Positions 26,289-37,073 of a stretch of 64,000 nucleotides of DNA are shown here, piece after piece. The stretch's first letter is position 1. Every line of letters starts with the position of its first letter. A program made the translations under genes and the position numbers. This stretch comes from Anas platyrhynchos (Eukaryota > Chordata > Aves > Anseriformes > Anatidae), in assembly GCF_047663525.1 (NCBI RefSeq), contig NC_092613.1, forward strand, positions 7,775,501 through 7,839,500. The letters run 5' to 3'. Under the pieces are notes generated by a model, which saw nothing but the letters and a program-made list of their open reading frames with translations, had not been told where the DNA came from and searched no databases.

Positions 26289-27844
26289 TCAGATCACGCT
26301 CACTCGCGTTTGCTCTGCCGTGTGCTCCGCGCTAGAAATGACCAACTCTGAGTTCTGGAACAGAAAGTAAGTCCTCAGAATGAAAGTGCATGTTTCTTTG
26401 AACTTCTCTATCTTGAAGGCATAGACAGCGGGGTTCATGGCGGAGTTGGCGTGCGACAGCAGGATGCTCAGGTACACCAGGCTCCGTGGGATGGTGCAGG
26501 AGGGGCAGAAGTGCAAAACGCAGTTCAGGATGCCCAGAGGCAGCCAAGACACTGCGAAGAGGAAGAGAAGGAGGGCCATGTATTTGGCTGTTTTGTACGC
26601 CTTCGGATAAACCGTTCCTCCATCTGGAAGCCTTGCTGAGTTTTGGCTTAATTTTGTCCGCATTATGTGAAAAATCTTGGCGTAGAGGGTACACATGATA
26701 ATCGAGGGGAGGAGGATCCAGGTGAAGAAGCTGAAGTACACCACGTAATCCTTTCTCATCACAGCCAGAAAGTGGCACTCGATGTAGCTGGAGCCACCCG
26801 TGTGCTGGTTCCACCCCATCAGGGGGACCAGTCCCACCAGCACAGACAGGAGCCAGCAGAGTCCCAGAATCACACAGACTCTTTTCTTTGTGATGGTTGC
26901 CTTGTACCTGGGTGAGTAGGAAGCAGGAGTTACATGGGATTCTTCAGAAAAAAAAGGAACTACAACATTCATGAGTTTGTGCTTTTAAGCACTCCTTTCT
27001 GGTTGGCCTAATTAGGGTTAAGCACAGTGCTGTGCAGCCGGTCCTTAGCAGCTTCTGATATTCAAAATGCATTTTGAAACTACAGAGGAACGTCCACATC
27101 ACCAGCGATCCTTTGTAAATGAGAACCCCAAGCCCCTTCCTCACCTACACCACTTCATTTTCACTCATCTCAGCAGAGCTGCGTGGCTGCCTCCCGGGGC
27201 AACGCCTAAAACCCACCACCTCAGCCAGACCTCGGGCACATACCCATTTCTCAGAAACCCTTTCCTAACTCTCCATAGCTGAAGATTTATTTTCAGGCAC
27301 TGCCAAATTCCCAGGAGTGCCCAGCCCGCTGGTGTTCCATTGCCTGCACTCTGGGAACATCTGCACTTGCACGAGTAGCTCTGGAGAAACGAAGGTGCTG
27401 AGGAAAACCCTGCAATGCTGCAAGCAAGGGAGAAGGAAAACACCCAGGAGGACAGAAATAGGGAAAAAGATGCTGAGATGGGACCTTTGCTGAGGCTCAC
27501 CTGGTAGGCAGCTTCACTCGCAGGTACCGGTCGATGGTGATGGCCAGGAGAGACAGGATCGAGGCGTGGGGGAAGATCATCAACAGGCAGCATATGAACA
27601 AGCAGGAGTAGAAGTGCATGACAACTCCTAGGATCACCGTGATGGCCAGCGGTATGACAAGGATCCCCACAGCAATGTCAGTGAGTGCCAGGGAAACGAT
27701 GTAGAAGAAGGTGGTCTTCTGAAGAGCCGGGTTCAGCTTCACTGCCCAGATCACCAAGGCATTGCCCACCACCGCACATATCCCAATAACAACCTCCACC
27801 ATGATATAGATCACATCCAGGCTGTCTAATGTCATCGTGGACAT
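26289..27844 (-). CDS. Adenosine A3 receptor-like GPCR (ADORA3 paralog)
   Basis: Class A GPCR for adenosine, plasma membrane. There are two exons on the minus strand: 27501-27844 and 26289-26907, joined by a GT-AG intron that splits an Arg codon directly after the second intracellular loop begins ([13 protein letters not shown]). This is the intron position usual for adenosine receptors. The product is 320 residues, against 318 in human A3. Visible landmarks are GNALVIW in TM1, the DRYLRV motif ending TM3, the ECL2 segment [15 protein letters not shown] in TM6 with the pocket Asn, and [11 protein letters not shown] then NPAVYAF in TM7. The closest family member is A3 rather than A1 or A2. Residue 92 (codon 27569-27571) is Pro where A1, A2A and A3 have Thr 3.36, which contacts the agonist ribose. 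No N-glycosylation sequon is seen before TM1, whereas ADORA3 next door has one. An alternative start is the second Met, at 27835. A good acceptor at 27862-27864 suggests a spliced 5' UTR. It is head-to-head with ADORA3. Confidence 0.9.
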
Positions 27845-27900
27845 CCGAGACTGTGTCCACACTGAAGAAAATGATGTGGTCAACTGTCGTTTTTTGGCTG

Positions 27901-27952
27901 TTTTTTTTTTTTTTTTTTTCTCTCTCTTTTTTTTTTTTTTTTTTTTTTTTTT
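27901..27952 (-). repeat. Long T-tract (A-tract on the gene strand) upstream of the ADORA3-like start
   Basis: Fifty-two bases of T interrupted only by a short CTCTCTC stretch. It begins 57 bases upstream of the start codon of the ADORA3-like gene. It lies just outside the apparent splice acceptor at 27862-27864, so it is probably intronic or promoter sequence and not translated leader. Confidence 0.85.
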
Positions 27953-30304
27953 CCACCCACCCCCCACAGCCAGGTCAAAACCCAGCTCCTCTCTGATCTG
28001 CCCTGAATTAAGTCCCTCGGTCAGAACTTTGCCCTGTCTGAAGTGCGTACAAAACTCACCGTTTCAGGATGCGCAGACCAAACTGTTCATAAAGAAGCAT
28101 ATATCATGTCTTTCATCTCAATTTCTAGCAGCTTTCTTTCTGTCTTCCTGAGGCTTTCGCACATTTACGCGTGCTCCTCTGGAAGGGTCAAGGTAAAACA
28201 GTGGCATCATCACAATATTAACAAACCACAGGTGCTACTTCTGCATATAATTCTGCTCGTCTGTTTTAACCACTAACAGAACCTCCCTTCCCCACGTGGG
28301 CTCGATGGGTGAATTAACCAAAGCACAGCTACACCCTGCTGCAGTCAGTGTGCTCCTGTCTCTACGTTTCTCTAAAGCTTGCTCATTCTCTATTGCCTGC
28401 TGCGTAGGTGGAGCATCAGAGAAAATAGGGCCAAGGGATCTTGGCTGATCTAGACCATTCCTCTGCCACAAAGAAAGCACTGGGAGGGCAAATAGGAAGT
28501 CTGGATTTGGGGCAAATGAAGGCAAATGGAAAGGTAAATGTCTTTCTTTGACCTGGTCACACAAGATGCTCCCCTGAGGCCCCATGCAGAGCTGGTTTTT
28601 TCTCAGCTGTTCATAGCAGGCACCAGAGGTGAGTGGCCCTCGTTAAGGTCCCTATAGCTCTGACATCAGCATCGCAACAGGCACCCAGCCACAACGAATG
28701 CCACAAGGGGTAGGTGACAAAGAAAGAAAATTAGCAGCTGAAGTTTGAAGGGGAAATGCACCAGTGCAGGAAGTGGGGAACTTTGCCCAAACACCCCCAG
28801 CAGCCAGGAGGACACAGACTTTTTCCACACCTGCTCGAAACTGCAGCATCAGCTGCCTGCCCCTGCTCAGGGACTTCTCAGAGAAGCAGCTCACTGGGCT
28901 TGCAAAACCTAGCACACATCCCAACTACAACCTCACACACACCTCTGCTGGCATTCATCTCCTGCACCCAGGGCTACCCCGTGTCCGGTTTTCTTAGAAA
29001 ACCAACACCTCCCAGTTTGCTTGCAGACCTGGGCTGCCCATGGGTGGGTTCTTCTTCACCATTTCCCCAGCAGCAATTGCACCAGAATGGCTCCCAGTCG
29101 GGGGGCACCAAGTCCGTACGTGGGTTTCAGGGAAGCAGAATTTGGCCAACCCTCTTCAGGGCAGAGAAAGAAGTGTCATTTATTTCTGTCTCTGTCTTCT
29201 CCCAGGGTTAATTTCACTTCCCCAGTCTCAGTTCTGCCAGAAGGCTGGGTGGCAGAGATGGGAGGACGCTGTGTCTGGGAAACAGCGTGTTTTCCCCATC
29301 TTCCACTCTTACATGGGGCCCTGCTGCACCAACACGGCGCCACACTGCCTCATCGCCCACCTGCTGCTGGCTTGTTCTTGGAGTGCACTCACTGCCACCT
29401 GCCCGAGATGGGTTATCCTGGGGCTCAGGCTGCCCCCAGCTCATGTTTGCTTCTCCTTGGCTCTGTCTCGAGGGGTCCGCAGCTCCCACCACGTCTGCAA
29501 TCACTGCTTTCCCACACTCCCCCCGCTTCCCATCACATCCCACACGTTGCCTTCGTTCCTCTGCGCTCCATAAACTAACCCTGGCCTTTCTTTCACTCTT
29601 TCATTGCGAGGAGGCCTCTCCATACCCGTTGCTCTAAAGACGGGGCACAGCAAGGGAAAGCATGCCCCTCTGAACATGGCAAGGATGAACATGGCGTGCT
29701 GGCACTTCCACTGAAAAAACGTCACTGGCATTACAGCAACGATCTTGTCACACTGGGAAAGGTCTGAGTAAGGGAACTCAGCCGTCTTGGGGCCTTAACT
29801 GATCTAATATACCCTGAATTAAGTAACTATTGGAATTTAGCTTAATGCCCTTCTACAGTCCCCCAAACAGCCTCATTTCCTACAGTGACTACAGAGAGAT
29901 TATCTAAGCTGATAAGTGGCAGCTTTGCACGGTCAATTCTGGTTACAGCTCTCCCACTTCTAAACCCGTGGCTAGGAAGAGGAAGCAGTTCAATTATTTG
30001 TTTGCAGGTTGCTGGTAAGCAGTCTTGAGAGAACTTTTCATTTTTTTCCTTTTCAAAGTAGCTTTCCAAAGTACTTTACAGCTAGCAGGCTGCCGAAGGG
30101 GTACTGTGAACATCAGGAGACGTGTCCGAAGGGGAAAATCTTTCCTGGATGCTGAGATATCTGCAGCCCCGTGGAATGGAAAGAGCTGAGTTGCTGCCCA
30201 AGTGCTGAGGATGTGAAATTCTGGGGGTTTGCCCGCCGGAACGTCACTGGAAGAAGCGAGCGGTAGGCACCGCGGGCAGACCCTGCGGGAGGCCGCTGGT
30301 GCCC
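27953..30304. other. Divergent intergenic region between the two A3-type receptor genes
   Basis: About 2.35 kb separates the two start codons. It should hold both promoters and any 5' UTR exons. I find no CpG island and no convincing TATA box. ORFs of up to 185 codons at 28.8-29.6 kb on the plus strand have no recognisable domain. I looked for a TMIGD3-type Ig exon, which shares this locus in human, and did not see one. Confidence 0.5.
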
Positions 30305-32287
30305 ATGTCCGCCCTCCGCAGCTCGAGCCAGGGCAGGAACGACCCCAGCGACGTGCTGACCAACACCAGCCAGGTGCTGAGCAGCATGGATGCCATTTAC
30401 ATCGGGGCCGAGTGCCTGGTGGCTTTGCTCGCTGCTTTGGGTAACATCCTGGTCATCTGGGTGGTGAAACTGAACTCAGCCTTTCAGAACACGACCATGT
30501 ACTTCATCGTCTCCCTGGCGCTGGCTGATATCGCCGTGGGGGTCCTCGTCATCCCCCTGGCCATCGTGGTGAGCCTGAAGGTCAGCATTGACTTCTACTC
30601 CTGCCTGTTCATGTGCTGCCTGATCGTGATTTTCACTAACGCATCCATCCTCTCCCTCCTGGCCATCGCGGTCGACAGGTACCTGCGCGTGAAGCTGCCC
30701 ATCAGGTGAGTGCTGCCTGTCCCAGGCACCTCCTCTCACCCACTCCTGCACCGTCCTGCACCCAGCCCCTGCCCCTTTCCAAACATGTTTTTATTGTAGA
30801 TGCGTGCTTGTGGATAGAGAAAGCAGCTGTCCCTACCCGCCTGAGGCAGGACCCCCGCTCGGCAGTTAATGCAGCACAGGCAGACCCCAAGGGGGTCCAT
30901 GCAACACGGGTAGCTGGGTGCTGTTGCCGGTCAGAATTCAGCCACAGGCTGAGTCTATGGTCAAACAGTTCACTTATTTGGGTGTTTTGTAATTGTGCAG
31001 GATGCTGAAAGTACTGTAAATTTCTTTGGGTTTCTGAGGATAGTCTCCTAAATAGAGTTTCTTGTACTGTTGGCTGAATATACAAAAGAAGTAACAAAGG
31101 CTTATGAAGGGCTGATTTACGAAGTCTTTCACTTTCTATATTTGAAGGGAAAAAGCATGTAAGCTAGAGATGTAAATCATAATTTCAAGCATGAAAAAGG
31201 CCATATTTCTGTGGGGAAAGGATCTACAAGAGTGAAAAAGCAGTTTGGTCTTACAAATAGTATAAACCAAATACAGAGACTAAGAGACATCCAAGAAAGT
31301 TGAGAAAAGACAGGACTGCTAGTAGTGGAAATATATATTATATACTATATATATATAAAATAAATAAATATGTATGGAAATAACCAGGCAAGAGGAACCC
31401 TAAGATCTTAATGAAACAAGAAATAAGATACCTGAAAACCGATAGAATTATAAAGAGGGGAAGTTAAGCATAGTACATCTTGTTCAAGTGCTGCAAAGTA
31501 ACTGTTACAAACAAAGAGCAAAGGCTTATCTCAAGATAAGGTTTTCCCTCCAAAGAAAAGGAACTCAGTACTGCAGTTTGTCATAATGAACTTGTAGTAT
31601 TTGAACACGAGTTCTTGAAACCATCCTTAACTATTTTAAGCACTTCTGTTTAACATGAGCTGGGTTTTCTTCCTCAACAGATATAAAATAATCACTACAG
31701 AAAGAAGAATTTGGTGGGCACTGGGTTTGTGCTGGTCTCTCTCCCTGCTGGCAGGATTAATCCCCATGTTTGGATGGAACAGGCAAAAAGAAAGGAACGC
31801 TGACTCTCAAACATGCGAATTTGTCTCTGTGATGAGGATGGATTACATGGTATATTTTGGGTTTGTGACATGGACCCTTGTCCCTCTGACCATCATGTGT
31901 GGTCTGTATGTTGAAATCTTTTACATCATCAGGATGAAGCTAAGCCAAGGTGTAAGCAACGTGAGAGGGGCAGGAACATTTTATGGACAGGAGTTCAAGA
32001 CAGCCAAATCTCTAGCACTTGTTCTCTTCCTGTTTGCAGTATCCTGGTTGCCTCTGTGCATTATAAACTGCATCTTCTATTTTTACCCTGAATGTAATAT
32101 CCCCAAGCACTGGATTTACCTGGGAATCTTGCTGTCCCATGCCAATTCTGCCATGAACCCCATTGTCTACGCTTGCAGGATAAAAAAGTTCAAAACCACT
32201 TACCTTTTAATTTTAAGGACCTATATCCTATGCAAAAAAAGCCCAACAACACCAGACCCAGTCCTTACAGAACAAACACCTCAATAG
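30305..32287 (+). CDS. ADORA3: Adenosine A3 receptor
   Basis: Gi-coupled adenosine receptor of the plasma membrane. The two plus-strand exons are 30305-30705 and 31681-32287, with donor GTGAGT and acceptor CAACAG, and the intron splits the Arg of LPIR/YK. The product is 335 residues from the first in-frame ATG. Landmarks are [12 protein letters not shown] (TM1), [20 protein letters not shown] (TM2), [10 protein letters not shown] then DRYLRVKLP (TM3), GLIPMFGWN (TM4/ECL2), [15 protein letters not shown] (ECL2 Phe into TM5), [20 protein letters not shown] and IINC (TM6), [15 protein letters not shown] (TM7), and a Cys after helix 8 that may be palmitoylated. Similarity to human A3 is very strong. 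The N-terminus is about 17 residues longer than human if 30305 is used. It contains an NTS sequon, which supports this start over the internal Met at 30386. The gene is convergent with the C1orf162-like gene to the right. Confidence 0.95.
31330..31371 (+). repeat. AT-rich microsatellite in the ADORA3 intron
   Basis: Imperfect (AT)n and TAAA units lie within the single ADORA3 coding intron, well away from both splice sites. Confidence 0.85.
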
Positions 32288-33720
32288 TCATAAATATAGA
32301 ATGAATGTTGGCTCATCAGTGTATACCGGACCATTGATAAAATGCTTTAAAAAACCCATGGGAATTTTACCTACAGTCTTACACAAACTGTTTTATGATA
32401 AGGGCAAACCCCTTCTACTCTATCTGATGTACATTTGACATTAAGCCTAAAAGGATCATCCACAATCTTCTGCATTATTATACCCCAGCAAATTCTGCTT
32501 GACTGTAGCTGTACACCAAGCCCAGACCTTCCAGACAAGAATCTTCATTTAAGAGCACCTTCTAGTTTTTACTTATTGGCTTGAGCATTATTTGGCAGAC
32601 CATCGACCCAAAGCACTGTTAACAAGGCAGATTTTTTCCTCCTAGTTCCCTAGGTCAAATTTATGGCCAGCTGGTAAACACAATTCTTGTTAATTTCTAG
32701 TTTTAAATCTTTTTGTCCAGTTACAGGCCCTTTACTTGCACACAACCACACTTGCCCCCGACGTTTTGTTCCAGCAGCATGTGTTCAATAAGGCTATAGC
32801 ACCTTGTGCAACACCTCCACCTGTGGATGAAAAACTGCATCACGAAACCATCCTCACTGTGGGTCCCACTGCTGACCGTCTCAGCTGAAAGGACAGAAGC
32901 TGAACTGCCTTCGGTGATTCTTCTTTGGGGAAGATCCTGTCGTGGGAGTCTTTCATTATTTGGAAATCAAGATAGTGCTCATCCCAGAAGCCTGAAAAAT
33001 GGACCTCAGACATGGGGCACCAGGCAGGAGCTGGTGCAAGAGCTATTGAGAGATGGGATGTGCTGTGGATAGGGGAGCATGCCAAGAGGAGGTAACTGAC
33101 AAAAAAATTAAATAAATAAACTAATGATATCTTTAGGTTATTCCCTCCTCCCCCAGCTCCCTTACCAAGGATAGAATCAACTATTCCTATACCATCAAGT
33201 CTGCATTTTCTTAATTTGTTACTGAAAAGCATCCATTTTGGCGATTTTCCTGCACAGCATATTCCCATGATCTGTTCTCCCTACCCACCAGAAACTGTTT
33301 TCTTAACACCTGACATAAATGCAGTTTGTTGCAAATCTCCTTTGCAAACCAGTTGCTCTGAACAGTTTCTTTTTGCAGCCTGTTACAGATCTGAAGATTT
33401 ACTCTGAACTGAATCCGAAGGTGTATGTAAATATGTCTATATACGTATTTATTGTATAATTTCAAAATACAGAAGAGACTTCAGACAAATTTTGTCCATT
33501 TTTTTTCTCCTGCAAGGGTTGGCTGGGTCTACTGAAAATAGGATAAATGTTTTTTGTTGTTGGTAACACAGCAGCTCGCAATGCAGGCATGTTGTCACTG
33601 ACGACTCTTACCTCCTTTGTCTTCTGTACAACTAGACAATAAATTCAAATCTGGTCAACTTGTGCTGCTGTCACTGTGCCACATTTTCATGAAGGACAAT
33701 AAATATTATATGGATTTAAT
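32288..33720 (+). other. Probable ADORA3 3' UTR with two poly(A) signals
   Basis: Sequence after the ADORA3 stop is AT-rich, lacks ORFs of interest, and has canonical AATAAA hexamers at 33639-33644 and 33698-33703. The second is followed within about 15-60 bases by TG-containing sequence. A 3' UTR of about 1.4 kb is plausible. The end is not proven by the sequence alone. Confidence 0.45.
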
Positions 33721-35060
33721 GTGAACTCAACCTGCTCTTCTCCCTGACAACCTAAAAAAAAGCCTGCACGAAATCCCTGCACTGCTTTGGTACGAGTCCT
33801 CCCTGGGACAGCTCAGAAATTGCAGTAAATATTACACCATAGTTTGCACAGCCTGCTTTTAGGGAACATGGGTCAGGCTGAAAATAGATCTTTGGAGACA
33901 AGGCTATTTTTTTTTTTTTTATCTATCTTTAAATACTAAAAGTGGTCTTAAAAAAAATAATAATAAAAAAGCAATGCACCATTCTGTGTTACTTGGTTCA
34001 GTAAGCTGAAAGGAAAAACGTTGGTGTCTGTTCCTCTAGCTAAGATCAGACATCTCGGTTTATATCTGATGTAATCCTTGTCACAGACCAGAACTGCCCT
34101 GTTACACAGTTTCACTCTATTAATAAACAAGCCAGTGAAGGAAGTACATGAGTACATCAGAATTTTGCTACATAATCTCTCTTTATCGGTAGATGGAACC
34201 GATTGCTTTCAGCAGAAAGAGAGGCCCCAAACAAGCAGCAGAAAGCTACGAATAGTGCAAAGGCCAACTTTGCTCCCGCATTTCTTAAAAAATGCAAAAC
34301 CAGGGAACATCCCAGGCACCGCAGACGGAGAAGGAGAAAGCCCAGAGGGCTGGGAGCGGGGGAAGCCCACGGGAGGAAGGCAGGCGAGCATCCCCGGGGG
34401 ATCCCAGCTGGCAGAGGGGGGAGCAAACAAAAAAAAAAATAAAATCCCTGCAGGTCGGGGAGCCCCGAGCTCGGGCTCCTGCTGCCCCCCAGCGGCACGG
34501 CCCCGCCGCACGGAGCCTGCCCGAGCCCGGGGACCCGCTCCCCGCATGTCAGAAGTGAACCAAGGGGGAAGCGGGCATTTGTGTTATCACTCCTTAGTCC
34601 GGTTATTAGCTAATCAGAGCAGCTGGCAGTGCAAAAGGCAAGAAAAATGCTCTGGTCAGTGACTGAGCAAAGAAATAAGGGCTCAGACGTGAACGGATGC
34701 AGAGAAACATTCCCATTTTTTAGTTCTCTTCGGCCATTCAAAGCAGCAGCCAAAACACACGGAAACTTCACAAGTTTCTTTACAACCCTACAGAAACTTT
34801 AGAAACTTTACAACTCTACGAGGAGCCACTGAGATGTCTACAGGTGAGGAAGCTCAGTGCAAAAAGCAATCTGTCTACAGCCGTTGGCAAGGAGGCAGGA
34901 ACAGGAGACGTTATTTTCCCCTCACAGCCATAAAATCAGCAGACGTTACAGATGTCAGTGTTGTCATTGCGTAGAGCTCTACAGGCCTTGATGCAATGCT
35001 GGTGGCAGCGTTTGATGTGCAGGAAGCGCAGAGGTCTTCGTTCCACCAGAAATTTCATCA
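33721..35060. other. Convergent intergenic region
   Basis: Between the 3' ends of ADORA3 (plus) and the C1orf162-like gene (minus). It has a T-run at 33.9 kb and a GC-rich patch at 34.30-34.56 kb, with no promoter-like structure I can defend. The part nearest 35,060 must contain the 3' UTR of the C1orf162-like gene. I see no canonical minus-strand AATAAA close by. Confidence 0.4.
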
Positions 35061-37073
35061 TCACACAGGCCTCACTTTCGGCCTGGGCTGGATGACCACA
35101 GTGGCGTAGGAAACCTCATCCTGGGGACGTGAAAAAATTTACAAATATTGGAGAAAGTGCAAGTGTTACATTTCAGCACAGATTTTTTTTTTTTTTTTAA
35201 TTTGTCCTCAATGCTATGGTCCGTGGTCGGTCACAGCCTGCCCCTGCTTGTGGGAAAGCCACCAAATGTGGTGCTGGATCAGGGTGGTGAGCCCAGCTCG
35301 GGATCCTGGCTTGGGTCTCAGCGTTTGGGGCTTCCAGAGAATTGACATCACGAAGGAGAACTGCAGAAATGCTTGCCCCTTAAGAAGATTTTCTCCTGAG
35401 CTCCCTAATTAGTACTTTGGTTGAACTTGAGTCCCTGGAATACATGTGGAGTGCATGACAGAGAAGGGTTAGCTTTCCTCCTCCTGCCTAGGCACCTAAG
35501 TGGCTCCCAGAACTACTACAAACAGCCTCCAATGCACAGGATGAATCCCTTTTCCTTAGTCTTAGTCCTCTAATACTTGAGTCTGCAAGAGCAAACCTCT
35601 TCTCTCTCCCAAAATTAGCATTTACAACTCTATCAGGAACTTAAAGTCTGCATAAAATAATAGGAATAATAGTTTTGACCTTTACCTGGACGTTTTTAGC
35701 AGATTCCTCGCGTGGTACCTGGGAGGGAACTTGCTCTTGTAAATTTTCTTGGGATCTCTTACGCTCTGGAAAGGAGAATAAAAGTCTCTGCTGCCTGTCC
35801 TGTGCTTGGAGAGAGCAGCACGAGGCGCATGAGCCAGGCATCAGAGTGACCCCAGGGTGCGCAGCTCAAATGTGGCTGGTAAGGTGGGGAAGGGAGGGGA
35901 GGGGAAGAAGGAATGCTGTGGATTGGGATCAGCTGGGTGATCAGAAGGGTGACTTATTCTCAACACCTTTCTCTAGTTACTTATTTAAAAGATAGCAAAT
36001 TCTTAGTCCACGCTCCCTGTGACAATCATCGTTTTAAAGGCAAAACAACAGAATCCCTGCTCTTTCTCAGAACTTAGGATGTTTTAATTACAGGACTGAG
36101 GAACAATCAGCACCCAGTGAATTAGTCTGTCCTGGGTGCAGGACAGTTCATTTCTCTCTTCCTCTTCTGGTGCAGGGGCACTGAGGTTTCTCTGGTTGTC
36201 ATTTTCAGCACAGAAAGAGGAATCACCTGTGATGCCCTGTCCGTTAGCTCCACAGTTCCTTCCTCACAGCCCTTGTCTGTGCTCAGGTTAAATTTTCTGT
36301 GGAAAGAGCTCTTGGGATGATTAACAGTTACTGCCAGGAGCAGTGGTTCATCAAAACTTGAATGAACTATACAAGGGGACACAATCCAAACCTGTTTCTA
36401 AAGGGACGCTGATACAGAAGTTGCTTTAAAGCTCTCCTGCTTGAAGAAGCAGCCTGAAGAGCATGGAAACCTAGCACCACCCATATTCAGATGTAGAGCA
36501 CGACACATTAACCACTTCCCTGCTGCCAGGGCTGAATCATCAGGATGCTGTCGTTTCCTCTACGGTGTCACTTACTTTTCATCAGGAGGTAGATGACTGC
36601 GAAAACTGTAACAGTTGACAGGATCCCAGAGACAAAGGCTAAGGCTAAGAAGAGTATGTCGCGGCTGCCGATGCACAGAAAACAGTGTCAGAATCACCAG
36701 TTTTTAAGGAAGTGTTAAAGAATCATTCTCAAATTCTACAAAGCTTATATCTCATTTATGCCAAGTCCCATGAGATTAAAAGGTGCGTATCTGCGGTAAG
36801 TACCACTATGAGTTAAATATCTAGAGCCCAGACTAGAAAAATTCTAAGCAAACTTGTAAGACCCTGAGACATAAATTGCATTACATCCAGCTCCCCCCTT
36901 GCAGCAGAGGTTTGCAGTTTCAGGGAACTTGGAGCTTAAAGTCAGGAAATAAAAGTGAAGCATTTACTTATCAATGAAGGATTTGCCTTCTGAATCTTGT
37001 AAGGCAGCAGTGGAGGTATATACAGTGGTATGTACAGTGACAGTAGTGGAAATGGGTGCTGGTGTAACTGGAA
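35061..37073 (-). CDS. C1orf162: C1orf162-like single-pass membrane protein with C-terminal ITIM-like motif (5' end missing)
   Basis: Rebuilt from four small minus-strand exons with good splice sites and perfectly compatible phases: 36968-37073 (106 bp), 36576-36664 (89 bp), 35686-35765 (80 bp) and 35061-35120 (60 bp with stop). In order they encode a Thr/Ser-rich extracellular stalk (PVTPAPISTTVTVHTTVY), a hydrophobic helix of about 24 residues (DILFLALAFVSGILSTVTVF onward), a basic stop-transfer MKKRKR, a Gln/Glu-rich linker, and a tail ending DEVSYATVVIQPRPKVRPV. VSYATV fits the ITIM pattern V/I-x-Y-x-x-V. Position between ADORA3 and ATP5PB, orientation, small size, one TM segment and a C-terminal tyrosine motif all match C1orf162, a human leukocyte protein of unknown function. 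The start exon was not found. A weak candidate with donor ending at about 37,431 would encode a hydrophobic leader, but its donor (GTAAAA) is poor. The membrane protein is well supported; the orthology is by position. Confidence 0.7.

Noticed and set aside
27953-30304. TMIGD3-type immunoglobulin exon at the ADORA3 locus
   Set aside because: No Cys...Trp...Tyr-x-Cys pattern in a spliceable frame was found on either strand between the two receptor genes.
30830-31100. Stretch in the ADORA3 intron considered as a possible LTR fragment
   Set aside because: No paired terminal repeat, primer-binding site or internal coding was seen. I found no retroviral or other capsid- or envelope-bearing element anywhere in the window.
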